Source: UBA10649 sp963700745 (GTDB taxonomy: Bacteria > Actinomycetota > Actinomycetes > S36-B12). Taken from it: DNA of 64,000 nt. The stretch is taken from assembly GCA_963700745.1 (NCBI GenBank), contig CAVOYT010000015.1:1-64000 (forward strand). Reading direction: 5' to 3'. Positions 26,653 through 35,115 of this stretch are shown in pieces. The position numbers and the translations under genes were made by a program. The notes below the pieces were generated by a model that saw only the letters and a list, made by a program, of their open reading frames with translations, was not told where the DNA came from and ran no database searches. Position 1 is the first letter of the stretch, and each line of letters begins with the position of its first letter.

Positions 26653-27201
26653 GTGAAGTACCAGCCCAGTGACATCCTCGAGGCAGCCGTGAGACTCCTC
26701 GACCGGGAGGGCGTCGGCGTATCGACGGCCAAGGTGGCCGAGGAGGCCGGCGTTTCCAACGGGACGCTCTTCCACTACTTCGGCACCAAGCAGGATCTGC
26801 TCGACCAGCTCTACGAGTGGCTCAAGTCAGATCTGATCGCCGCCATCGGCGACGTGCCGGACGATCTCCCCGCGACCGAGCAGTTGCGCACCCTGTGGAT
26901 GCGGTGGATCAGTTGGGTCAGGCGCTACCCCGCGCGGCATCGGGTCACCCAGCTGCTTCGGGGCGCCGGAGTCGTGAGCCCGGCCTCCGTCGAACGCGGC
27001 GAGGGGATGTTCGCGCGCTTCCAGGACATCCTCGCCGACGCGCAGGCTTCGGGCGTGCTCTCGGACCTTCCCCTGACCTACCTCGGCGAGAACATCATGG
27101 CTCAGCTCGAAGTCGCCGCCCGAAGCGACCTCACCGAGGAGCAGTGCTCCCAGGCGTTCGACCTCGCCTGGAACTCCCTCCGCCCGGCCACGACCGGCTG
27201 A
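26653..27201 (+). CDS. TetR-family transcriptional regulator
   Basis: A 182-residue repressor. The N-terminal HTH reads SDILEAAVRLLDREGVGVST, AKVAEEAGVSNGTLFHYFGT and KQDLLDQLYEWLKSDLI, the standard TetR layout with G-T-L-F-H-Y-F. The C-terminal ligand domain is variable: RTLWMRWISWVRRYPARHRV, LLRGAGVVSPASVERGEGMF and GENIMAQLEVAARSDLT. The GTG start at 26653 sits 6 nt after the -10 box, indicating leaderless translation. It is 51 nt upstream of the SDR reductase gene with an AAGGAGA before that gene, so both form an operon that TetR probably autoregulates through the CACTCTAGAGTG palindrome. Confidence 0.9.
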   Translation: MKYQPSDILEAAVRLLDREGVGVSTAKVAEEAGVSNGTLFHYFGTKQDLLDQLYEWLKSDLIAAIGDVPDDLPATEQLRTLWMRWISWVRRYPARHRVTQLLRGAGVVSPASVERGEGMFARFQDILADAQASGVLSDLPLTYLGENIMAQLEVAARSDLTEEQCSQAFDLAWNSLRPATTG

Positions 27202-27252
27202 CCCCCGCCCCCCATCCCGACCAACCCTCCGACCAAACCCCAAGGAGACCCA

Positions 27253-28254
27253 ATGACCACCGTTCTCGTAACCGGATCCTCCGGCTTCATCGCCAAGCAC
27301 ATCGTCCGCGAACTGCTGGAACGCGACTACACGGTCAAGGCCAGCGTCCGCTCGGACCGCGGGCGGGCGCAGCTCGTCGAACTTTTCCCCGACGCTGCCA
27401 TCGACTTCGTCCGCCTGGACCTCCTTGAGGACGACGGCTGGGACGACGCCATGACGGGAGTCGACGTCCTGATGCACACGGCCAGCCCGTTCCCGGAGAA
27501 CGATCCGAAGGACCCCCAGGAGCTGATCCGGCCGGCCGTCGAGGGGACGCTCCGGGCCATGCGCGCCGCCCAGCGGGCCGGAGTCGAACGAGTCGTGCTC
27601 ACCTCCAGCTGCGCCGCCATATACAAGGACCCGTCGAAGCCGCCGATGCAGCAGTCCACCCGGGAGAACTGGACTGACCCCGAAGGTCCGGCCACGTCCG
27701 CGTACGAGGCGTCCAAGACCCTCGCGGAGAAGGCTGCGTGGGACTTCGTCGCGGAGCACCCGGAGATGACGCTGACCACCATCAACCCCGGGGCCGTCTT
27801 CGGAGTGCCGATGGACCAGCACTACGGGACGTCCCTCGCCTACGTCGAGCGCCTGCTCAAGGGCACGGACCCGGCCTACCCGAACATGTCCATGCCCGTC
27901 GTCGACGTGCGCGACGTGGCTCACATGCACGTCACCGCTCTCGAGCACGACACCGCGGGTCAGCGGTTCCCGGCCAACGCCGGCGCCCTGTCGATGGTCG
28001 AGATGGCCCGTGCGCTCAAGGCTGCCTACCCCGACCGGAAGATCTCCACCCGGCAGGCGCCCGACCTCTTGGTCAAAGTGATGGCCCTCTTCGTTCCCCT
28101 GATGCGAGCCGTCTCGTCGAACCTCGGTCGCAACATGGACGTGGACGGCACCGACGGCCCCCGCGCGCTGGGGTTCACGTACACCCCCTCTCGGGACGCG
28201 CTGCTCGCCTCAGCCGAGTTCCTCGTTGCCGAGCCCGCGACTGCGACGACGTAG
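27253..28254 (+). CDS. NAD(P)-dependent aldehyde/ketone reductase of the extended SDR (DFR-like) type
   Basis: A 333-residue extended short-chain dehydrogenase. It starts MTTVLVTGSSGFIAKHIVRE with the G-x-x-G-x-x-A/G cofactor loop, then YTVKASVRSDRGRAQL (arginines suggesting NADPH), DVLMHTASPFPENDP, VERVVLTSSCAAIY (catalytic S/T region), and SAYEASKTLAEKAAWDFV containing the Y-x3-K dyad (YEASK). TLTTINPGAVFGVPM is the P-G strand of dihydroflavonol-4-reductase-like enzymes. Ribosome binding site AAGGAGA is 7 nt before the ATG. Co-transcribed with tetR, so it is likely induced by the TetR ligand. Probably reduces an aldehyde or ketone; substrate unknown. Confidence 0.88.
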   Translation: MTTVLVTGSSGFIAKHIVRELLERDYTVKASVRSDRGRAQLVELFPDAAIDFVRLDLLEDDGWDDAMTGVDVLMHTASPFPENDPKDPQELIRPAVEGTLRAMRAAQRAGVERVVLTSSCAAIYKDPSKPPMQQSTRENWTDPEGPATSAYEASKTLAEKAAWDFVAEHPEMTLTTINPGAVFGVPMDQHYGTSLAYVERLLKGTDPAYPNMSMPVVDVRDVAHMHVTALEHDTAGQRFPANAGALSMVEMARALKAAYPDRKISTRQAPDLLVKVMALFVPLMRAVSSNLGRNMDVDGTDGPRALGFTYTPSRDALLASAEFLVAEPATATT

Positions 28255-28443
28255 CCGGGCCAACGCCACCGACCCGCGCCGGCGAGCCCGGTCGCTCGTC
28301 AGGTTTCCGGAAAGTTAATTTGAAGAATCTTTGGCGCGATTGCATCCACCAGAGGGCGGGCGGGCGAACCACTACTAAGCACCGCCATCCGGGCGGGGCG
28401 GGAATGGATGCCCAGCGCACCATCGACCTCAAGGAGAACCACG

Positions 28444-29054
28444 ATGAAGAAGCTCTCGATCGCCGCGGTTGCCGTGGCCGCGGCGCTGACCCTGGCCGCC
28501 TGCAGCAGCTCCAGCGATGAGTCCAGCACGGCGGCCGAGACCTCCGCTGCGGCGTCCGCTGCCGCTGAGGAATCCCCCATGGCCGAGGAGTCCGCCTGGC
28601 GGGGGCAGCCGAGCAGGGCGCCGGTGACATCATCGACATCGCCAGCACCACCGACGGGTTCGCCACCCTCACCGCCGCCGTGACGGCGGCCGGGCTGGTC
28701 GAGACCCTCAAGGGCGAAGGACCGTTCACCGTCTTCGCGCCGACGGACGATGCCTTCGCGGCCCTGCCCGCCGGCGTCGTCGACGCGCTCCTGCTCCCGG
28801 AGAACAAGGACGCTCTCACCAAGGTGCTGACCTACCACGTCGTGGCCGGAAACGTCATGGCCGCCGACGTGACCGACGGCGACGTGCCGACGGTCGAGGG
28901 CCAGACGGTCACGCTGTCCACCGCGGACGGCGTCACCGTGAACGGCGCCAAGGTCATCCAGGCCGACGTCGTCGGCTCGAACGGCGTCATCCACGCCATC
29001 GACGCGGTGCTCCTGCCGCCGGATGTCGACGTCAACGCCCTGCTCGGCCAGTAG
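28444..29054 (+). CDS. Fasciclin-domain lipoprotein (one frame change)
   Basis: MKKLSIAAVAVAAALTLAAC is a lipoprotein signal with the lipobox LAAC, followed by a Ser/Ala/Glu-rich linker. After a frame change near 28600 comes a single fasciclin (FAS1) domain: DIIDIASTTDGFATLTAAVT, GPFTVFAPTDDAFAALPAGV (the H1 motif, T-V-F-A-P-T-D-x-A-F), LTKVLTYHVVAGNVMAADV, and GSNGVIHAIDAVLLPPDVD (H2 motif). FAS1 lipoproteins are surface adhesion or scaffolding proteins, similar to MPT70/MPT83 of mycobacteria. AAGGAGAA precedes the ATG. A strong hairpin follows the stop. Confidence 0.88.
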
Positions 29055-29077
29055 TCGCCAAGGCAACACGGGCACAG

Positions 29078-29113
29078 GAGAGGGTGGGTCGGCAATCGCC
29101 GACCCACCCTCTC
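29078..29113 (+). terminator. Hairpin terminator after the fasciclin gene
   Basis: A perfect 16-bp stem (GAGAGGGTGGGTCGGC with its complement) and a 4-nt AATC loop, 23 nt after the fasciclin stop. There is no T tract, as is common for actinobacterial terminators. It lies between convergent genes and may work in both directions. Confidence 0.8.
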
Positions 29114-29158
29114 GTCGTCGTAGCTGGTCCGCGACAGCGGCCGGAAGTGCTCCCACCG

Positions 29159-30501
29159 TCAGTCGTTGACTCGAGCTCCACCCGGCGGCGTGGTCGACGC
29201 CGGTGGATCGGGCTGGGTGCCCGGCGTGGTCATGTCGGCGTCGAAGGACATCCGTCCGATCGAGCCACGCACGAGCCCGACGTAGACGTGTACGAGTCCT
29301 CCTTGCACTGCTTGAGGTAGGCGGCGTTCTTCGGCCCCTTGAGGAAGCGCTGCACTGCGTCGACGATGTCGTCGATAGAACTTCTCGTCGACCTGCGAGC
29401 GACTCCAGGTGCGGTAGTCCGTCACCTTCTTGGTGTTGAGCCCAGCCACGGTGGCGCCCGCGTAGCCCGCGTCATGCTGGTTGCAGGCGGGTCGGATGCT
29501 CACCGGGTTGTTGCCGTACATCTGGACGTCCCCGGCCCAGTTGAGGATGGACTCGACGGTCTCTCCTAGGGCCTCGGTGCCGCAGCCGTTGGAGACCGAG
29601 GGGATCGGGACCTGCACCGACAGCCACTGGCAACTCGAGTAGGGAGCGTTGGCGCTGACGTTGCCGGCCGCGTCCTCCGCCCAGAAGCAGTAGTAGAACG
29701 GACCGGTGTTGCTGCCCGGACCGCTCCAGCTCCCGTCGATGGTCTTCCCCTTGGCCGCGGCCAGGCCCTTGCTCTGCGCCTTGGCGATCGGCTGTCCGCC
29801 CGAGTAGAGCATCCCGTACCACTTGGCCTTGCCGCTGTTGTCGCTGACGCTGAATCGCGCGGGGATCGCCTTGCCGATGGGCACGACGGCCGTGTGTTTG
29901 CGCACCGAGACCGTCGGCGGCGTGGTGTCCAGCCCGCCAGAGACCACGGCGAGCGTGACGGTGACGCTCGTGCCACCGCACACGCCCGAGTCATTGCAGT
30001 TGCGGGTCGATGCGCTGGCGGTGACGGTGCCGATGACGGTCCCCTTCGGCACGTCAGCAGTCGCCTTGGGCGCCTTCACGATCAGATTGAACGGCAGCGT
30101 GTAGGTACCCGCCGCCCACTCGCTCTGAGAAGGAGACATCCTGCGAAGGCGGGGCGCCGGACAGGGAGGCCGACTGCCTGAGGTTCGTGACGTACCCCTG
30201 CGCTGATGGAGTAGTTCATCGCCCCGACGAAGGTCACGGTGCCGCCGGGCGAGACCACCCCGTCGTAGCGGGCTGCGAGCTCGGTCTGAGCGGCGGGAAC
30301 GGCCGCCGCGCCCGAGACCGACCACGTCAGGGTGTGCGCCTCGAAGGTCTTCGTCCCTGACAACCCGGGTCGGTCTTCCCGGTAGTCCAGGCCGGGCGTC
30401 TGTGCCGCAGCCGGTGGCGCCACCCCACCTGCTGCGACCATTCCGGCCACGAGGCCAGCACCGACCAGCGTTCGAAGAGTTCCCCCAAGCATCTCGGTCA
30501 C
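29159..30501 (-). CDS. Secreted phospholipase A2-like protein (frame broken)
   Basis: The start MTEMLGGTLRTLVGAGLVAG MV is a Sec signal with cleavage near PAAAQT. A beta-rich N-terminal part follows (FEAHTLTWSVSGAAAVPAAQ, TYTLPFNLIVKAPKATADV), then a CARDB/Ig-like segment (DTTPPTVSVRKHTAVVPIGK, KPAWYG-type KAKWYGMLYSGG, CFWAEDAAGNVSANAPYSSC). The C-terminal domain has IRPACNQHDAGYAG and RSQVDEKFYRR, matching the C-x2-H-D-x-G-Y calcium/His-Asp active-site motif of prokaryotic and fungal secreted phospholipases A2, and then FLKGPKNAAYLKQCKEDSYT. Frames change near 30200 and 29370, and again at the C terminus, so the exact end is uncertain. Expected to hydrolyse phospholipids outside the cell. 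Confidence 0.66.
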
Positions 30502-30578
30502 CCCCAGCGGCGTATCGACTCTTCGAGGCTACGCCCGAGTTTCGCACCATGAGAGGTCGAGAAGCGGCACCGACAGCC

Positions 30579-30927
30579 CTACAGAGTGGCCCGGAGCCTA
30601 CGAACGGCCACCTCGAGCGGGTCGAGTCCGCGACGAGGGTGCGCTGGACGCTCGACGGGACGATGCGCAGGGAGTCGTGACCGACGACGACTCGCATCGC
30701 GGCGATGTCACTCCACGGAGTCTCCGGGTCCCGTTCGAGGATCTCATCGGGCATCGCCTTCACTGCTTCACCGATGACGAACACGGTTGTACTGGATCGC
30801 CTGGAACGCGATCTGAACTCCGACATCGTCCGAGGGACTCTCCGAGCCGCATACGCTTGTCGGCCACCCGTGCCCGAGCGATGGCATCGAGGACGTCGTT
30901 CATCAACTGCTCAACGCTGCGCGTCAC
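30579..30927 (-). pseudogene. HepT-like (DUF86, HEPN) toxin without intact antitoxin
   Basis: From the GTG at 30927 (VTRSVEQLMNDVLDAIARAR) the protein continues VADKRMRLGESL, then in a second frame FVIGEAVKAMPDEILERDPE and TPWSDIAAMRVVVGHDSLRI, and in a third LEVAVRRLRATL ending at 30579. This is the HepT/DUF86 layout with the RNase motif R-x4-H (RVVVGH). The usual following Y is replaced by S. The GTG overlaps the stop of a short upstream frame (IRNIHFAEAVPT) that could be the last codons of an antitoxin, but no MntA nucleotidyltransferase core is present. The pair seems broken; only the toxin-like half remains. Confidence 0.62.
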
Positions 30928-30991
30928 GTCGGCACCGCCTCGGCGAAGTGGATGTTGCGAATCCGACGCCGACTGACGGCTGCGCCCAGCA

Positions 30992-31321
30992 TCACTCGCC
31001 CAGCAACGGCCGGAGCTCGACCCTGCGATTGCAGGCCTTCGACCCCTCCGCCGCGAGTGCCTGCGCCACGTCGACATCGGGCGCGGTGATCAGCCAGAAG
31101 CCGGAGATGTACTCCTTCGAAGCATGCAGGGGGCCATTGTTGAACATGGTCTCGGGACCTCGGTTGTCGATCACGGTGGTCGCGCTGGGTGAGGAGAGAC
31201 CACCGGCGAAGACCCAGCGACCCTCCGCTTGGAGCCGTTCATTGAAACCGTCGATGGCGGCCATCTCGTCAGGAGTGGCGAGACCGGTCTGGTCATCGAT
31301 CACGGAGATCAGGAACTGCAT
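30992..31321 (-). CDS. YCII/DGPF-domain protein
   Basis: A complete one-frame protein starting MQFLISVIDDQTGLATPDEM at 31321. Further AIDGFNERLQAEGRWVFAGG, SPSATTVIDNRGPETMFNNG, LHASKEYISGFWLITAPDVD and ALAAEGSKACNRRVELRPLL. The V-F-A-G-G-L strand, a D-N/D-G-P-like turn, the E-Y-I-x-G-F-W-I strand and the E-x-R-P end place it in the YCII-related superfamily, often encoded beside ECF sigma factors; no sigma factor is next to it here. The start at 31357 is less likely because the first dozen residues are not conserved. GGGAAGGGCAGGC lies before the ATG. Confidence 0.82.
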   Translation of the reverse strand: MQFLISVIDDQTGLATPDEMAAIDGFNERLQAEGRWVFAGGLSSPSATTVIDNRGPETMFNNGPLHASKEYISGFWLITAPDVDVAQALAAEGSKACNRRVELRPLLGE

Positions 31322-31524
31322 GCCTGCCCTTCCCCTTCGTTGGGTGCCGGTGATCATTCAAGCCGCTCGAGCGCGTGGAAAGCACGAAATTCATCGACGA
31401 GGTCCGTCCATGTGCGACGCGGACGTCGACTGGCCCCATCCGGACCAGGACCAGCGGACCGCTCTCCGTCCGGGACGACGCCGTCGTCCGCCTTCGTGCG
31501 TCAATCTGCGGGAGGCTGGTCGGC

Positions 31525-32652
31525 ATGGACGCCGCACGCGAGCCGACGTCGCTGCTGCGGCACGTGCGCTTCGCACTGCGCCCCGAACCGACCCCCGTGC
31601 TCCTGCGAGCGGGCATCGCCGTGGTCGTGGACATCGTCGTGGTCTTCTTCGCCGTCCGCAGCGCGCTCGTGCTCGCTGGCCACCCCAGCGAAGGGCTCAC
31701 GCACGCGATCCTGCCGGCGGTGTTCGCGGGCATGCTCGGCCTCCTCGGCTCCCTCGGCGGCACACTGCGAACGGGGCTGGCGCGAGCCTTCGTCCTGCCG
31801 GTGCTGGCGCTGCCCCTGACGCTGCTCGCGATCGCCGTGCGCGACATCCCCGTTGCGGCGGGATTGACGATGGGTGCCGTCGCCCTGGGAGCCGGAGTGC
31901 TGGCCTGGTACGGCGAGCCTCTCGCCACGCTGGGCAGTCTCGTGCTGTACCTGTTCTTCCTGCCGCTGGTCTTCGGTGCGGGATCCGACGTGCCACTCGG
32001 GTACCTCGCACTGGGATTCGCCGTCATGGTCGTCTGCACCGTGGCCCTGCGAGGCCTCGTTGCCCTGGTGCCCAAGCATCGGGCCCCCGCGAGGGTGCAG
32101 GCGACGGACGAGAAGGTCCACGAGCATCGCATCGCCCTCGTCGCCCAGCCCCAGCTGTCGCGCCTGCATCGCACGACCGCGCGGTCGGCCATCGGGCTCG
32201 GTGCGGGTGCCGCCGTCATGGCGTGGACGGGTGACCACAACGCGGTCTGGGTCCTCATGACGCTGATCGCCCTGGTGCCGCCCGCGATGCCACTCACGAT
32301 CGACCGGGTCCTGCAACGACTCGTGGGCACGGCCGTCGCGATGGCGCTCCTGACGATCGTCGACGCCCTGGTGCCGCCCGGACCCATGCGACTGCTCGCT
32401 CTGGCCCCTGCCCTCGTCGTCACGGTCGCCTACCTGAGGCGCAGCTACGTCCTCTCCGTCCTCGGCATCTCCACCGTGGCGGTACTCGCGTATGCGCAGG
32501 TGCAGGCCCCGCTTGGCGAGGCGCTGCTCTATCGGGGGCTCGACACCCTCGTCGGTGCGGCCATCGCGATCGTCCTCACCCTGCTGATCCCGGTGGGTCG
32601 TCGACCCAAGCCGGTCTGGGTGACATCCGGCTCTCCCTCACGCTCGGGCTAG
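31525..32652 (+). CDS. FUSC-family membrane protein (aromatic acid exporter-like)
   Basis: A 375-residue membrane protein starting MDAAREPTSLLRHVRFALRP. It has about ten transmembrane helices in two sets, the first ALLRAGIAVVVDIVVVFFAV-like block at residues 30-50, then HAILPAVFAGMLGLLGSLGG, ALGAGVLAWYGEPLATLGSL, and a second half beginning RTTARSAIGLGAGAAVMAWT. The segment GDHNAVWVLMTLIALVPPAM and the R-x-x-G-T-x-x-x helix (QRLVGTAVAMALLTIVDALV) is the conserved FUSC core. The family exports aromatic acids or similar compounds. The open frame extends upstream to 31375 without similarity. It stands alone between convergent and divergent neighbours. Confidence 0.78.
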   Translation: MDAAREPTSLLRHVRFALRPEPTPVLLRAGIAVVVDIVVVFFAVRSALVLAGHPSEGLTHAILPAVFAGMLGLLGSLGGTLRTGLARAFVLPVLALPLTLLAIAVRDIPVAAGLTMGAVALGAGVLAWYGEPLATLGSLVLYLFFLPLVFGAGSDVPLGYLALGFAVMVVCTVALRGLVALVPKHRAPARVQATDEKVHEHRIALVAQPQLSRLHRTTARSAIGLGAGAAVMAWTGDHNAVWVLMTLIALVPPAMPLTIDRVLQRLVGTAVAMALLTIVDALVPPGPMRLLALAPALVVTVAYLRRSYVLSVLGISTVAVLAYAQVQAPLGEALLYRGLDTLVGAAIAIVLTLLIPVGRRPKPVWVTSGSPSRSG

Positions 32653-32728
32653 GTCCCCGTCTGCCCGGCCCACGGGGGACTGCTTGCGGCGTGCACCGAT
32701 GCTCCAACCCGGAGTGCTGCTAGCCGCG

Positions 32729-33695
32729 TCAGAGCTCCTGGGCACGGCGGGCGGCGTCACGCAGCGACTCCCAGTCGACCTGACCGAGGATCCCGCCCGC
32801 GTCGTCGATGACGTCGACGACGACGGCGTCGTCCTGCAGCAGCACTGCCAGTGCGTCGTGGGCGGTGGCGGTCCACGGCACCGATGCGCTGGCGTTCGTG
32901 CGGTCGGCCACGATCGCATCCGTCACGGGAATGACCGAGAGCGCCCGAAGCAGTCGCTCGCTTCCGAGGAAGGAACGGACCGCCTCGTTCGCGGGGCGCG
33001 CCAGCACGTCGATGGGACGCCCCATCTGCTGGATCGAGCACCCTGCGCCGAGGATGGCCACCTGGTCGGCCACGGTGACGGCCTCGTCCACGTCGTGGGT
33101 GACGAAGATCGTGGTGGTGCCGAGCTCCCGCACCCAGCGTCGGAACTCCTGCTGGAGCTGGCGGCGGATCTCCGGGTCGAGGGCACCGAACGGCTCGTCC
33201 ATGAGCAGCACCTGGGGTGACGCCGCGAGTGCTCGGGCCACGCCGACGCGCTGCTGCTGTCCGCCGGAGAGCTCATGCGGGAATCGGTCGCGGTAGGTCG
33301 CCGGGTCAAGGTCCACCAGGGTGAGGAGGTCATCGACGCGAGCCCGGATCCGGTCCTTCCCCCAGCCCAGCAGGGTGCAGAACGGTGCCGATGTTGTCGG
33401 CGACGCGTCGATGCGGGAACAGGCCGATCTGCTGGATCACGTAGCCGATGCTGCGGCGCAGCTGCACGGGATCCTGATCGGCGACGTCGACGCCGCGGAC
33501 GAGCACGGAACCGCCGTCGCACTCGAGCATGCGGTTCACCAGCTGAAGCGCGGTCGACTTCCCGCAACCACTGGGCCCGAGGAGGACGAAGGTCTCGCCC
33601 TCGCGCACCACCAGGTCGAGAGACTCGATCGCCACCGTGCCCGGGAACGTCTTCCGCGCGCCCCGGAACTCGATCTGGGCGTCCCTAGACTGCAT
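32729..33695 (-). CDS. Osmoprotectant ABC transporter ATP-binding protein (one frame change)
   Basis: ATPase of a glycine betaine/choline/proline-type importer (OpuCA/ProV-like). It opens MQSRDAQIEFRGARKTFPGT and has the Walker A loop LLGPSGCGKSTALQLVNRM, the Q loop SIGYVIQQIGLFPH, then after a frame change near 33345 the signature ELSGGQQQRVGVARALAA, Walker B VLLMDEPFGALDPE and the H loop IFVTHDVDEAV. QQIGLFPHRRVADNI is typical of this subfamily, as is the tail with a CBS-like part (SERLLRALSVIPVTDAIVA). The start codon is only 2 nt from the start of the divergent permease gene; a good GGAGG for this gene lies inside that permease reading frame. Confidence 0.9.
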
Positions 33696-33697
33696 GG

Positions 33698-34360
33698 GTG
33701 TCCCTCCGCACCGACGACTGGTTCAGCGTCGACTATGTCACGAGCTCGTGGGTGGACGTGCTCGAAGCGCTCTGGCAGCACATCACCATCACGGTGCTCG
33801 CCGTCGCGCTGGCAACCGTGGTGGCCATCCCCGTCGCCATGATGGTGACCCGCGTCCGCTGGCTCACGACGCCGACGCTGATCGTCGCCGCCCTGCTCTA
33901 CACCGTCCCGTCGCTCGCGCTGATCACCGGACTGTGGCCGGTGTTCGGACTCTCGTCGACGACCGTCGTCGTCGCCCTGGCCCTGTATGCGCTGCTGGTG
34001 ATCCTGCGCAACGCGATCGTGGGGCTGCAGGGCGTCTCGCCCGAACTCGTGACCGCGGCCCGAGGCATGGGCTACAGCGAACGTCAATTGCTGGCGCGCG
34101 TCGCGCTCCCGATGGCGACGCCGGCGATCATGGCGGGCATTCGCCTCGCCACCGTGTCCACGGTGGGCCTGGTGATGATCGGCGCACTCGTCGGCCACGG
34201 CGGACTCGGCTCCATCGTGCTGAACGGCTTCCAGAGCAACTTCTATGGCACCCCGATCCTCGTGGGAACGATCCTGACGATCGTCCTCGCCCTCAGCCTG
34301 GAGTTCCTGCTGACCCGGGCCGAGCGGTGGATGACCCCGTGGACGCAGGCACGGCCATGA
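33698..34360 (+). CDS. Osmoprotectant ABC transporter permease (first of two)
   Basis: A 220-residue inner-membrane permease with about five or six helices: HITITVLAVALATVVAIPVA, LIVAALLYTVPSLALITGLW, VVVALALYALLVILRNAIVG, and LVMIGALVGHGGLGSIVLNG. The EAA-like loop is GVSPELVTAARGMGYSERQL ending before LLARVALPMATPAIMAGIR. The Y-T-V-P-S-L-A helix and G-x-x-L-V-T-A-A-R-G-M-G loop are characteristic of OpuCB/ProW-like proteins. The GTG start at 33698 has no Shine-Dalgarno; a TAGACT sequence 7 nt upstream (33686-33691) suggests leaderless transcription. The stop overlaps the start of the second permease (ATGA). Confidence 0.9.
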   Translation: MSLRTDDWFSVDYVTSSWVDVLEALWQHITITVLAVALATVVAIPVAMMVTRVRWLTTPTLIVAALLYTVPSLALITGLWPVFGLSSTTVVVALALYALLVILRNAIVGLQGVSPELVTAARGMGYSERQLLARVALPMATPAIMAGIRLATVSTVGLVMIGALVGHGGLGSIVLNGFQSNFYGTPILVGTILTIVLALSLEFLLTRAERWMTPWTQARP

Positions 34361-35065
34361 CGCTGTGGGAGTGGTTCCAGGACCCGGCCAACTGGTCGGG
34401 GCCGACGGGCGTGCCCGCTCGCCTCGTCGAGCAGTTCATCATCACCGGCATCGCGGTGGCGATCGCGGCCGCGATCGCCCTGCCGGCCGGTATCGCCACG
34501 GGGCATTCGGGTCGGTGGGGAGCCACGGTCACGAACGTCGCCAACCTCGGTCGGGCCATCCCGACCTTCGCACTCCTGCTCCTGTTCGCCTCGATCAGCG
34601 CCATCGGCGTCGGCCTGCCCGCAGCAGTCCTCGCGCTGACCCTGTTCGCGCTGCCTCCCATGCTGACCAACGCGAACGTCGCGATCGCCACCGTCGATCC
34701 CGGCGTGCGGCGCTCGGCGCGGGCGATGGGTCTGACCGGCACTCAGCAGCTGTGGTGGGCCGAGATACCGCTCGGCATGCCGCTGATCTTCGCCGGCATC
34801 CGCACTGCCGTGGTGCAGACGACAGCCACCGCCACGCTCGCCGCATTCGTCGGCGGCGGCGGGCTCGGTCGATTCATCCTCGATGGCTTCGGGCGGCAGG
34901 ACCAGACGATGGTGCTGGCCGGCGTCGTCCTCGTCGCGGTCGTCACCATGTCGATGGAGGGGATCCTTGCGGGCACTGCAGTACCTGCTGTCGCGACGTC
35001 TCGGGCGCGCGGATGCGGGTCGACGCGGCTCGGGGATCTCAGGAGTCTTCGCGGTTCGCCCCTAG
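34357..35065 (+). CDS. Osmoprotectant ABC transporter permease (second; one frame change)
   Basis: MTLWEWFQDPANWSGPTGVP leads into a permease with QFIITGIAVAIAAAIALPAG, LGRAIPTFALLLLFASISAI, ALTLFALPPMLTNANVAIAT, and AFVGGGGLGRFILDGFGRQD. The EAA loop is VRRSARAMGLTGTQQLWWAE before IPLGMPLIFAGIRTAVVQTT. The R-A-I-P-T-F and A-F-V-G-G-G-G-L-G segments define this OpuCD/ProW-like group. The frame breaks near 34970, and the natural end LQYLLSRRLGRADAGRRGSG is in another frame, stopping at 35065. ATG overlaps the previous stop, so the two permeases are translationally coupled and probably form a heterodimer. Confidence 0.88.
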
Positions 35066-35115
35066 GATCCGAACGCGCGAAAGGGTTGTTCAGGACGGTC
35101 TGCAAGAATGCACCG

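Noticed and set aside
28300..28345. ECF-sigma promoter (GGAAAGTTAATTTG stretch) before the fasciclin gene
   Set aside because: The AT-rich stretch is notable but no matching -10 element at 16-17 bp could be fixed, so it is not listed as a promoter.
29500..30500. CRISPR or satellite-like repeats in this and other GC-rich parts
   Set aside because: No regularly spaced direct repeats with unique spacers were found anywhere in the window.
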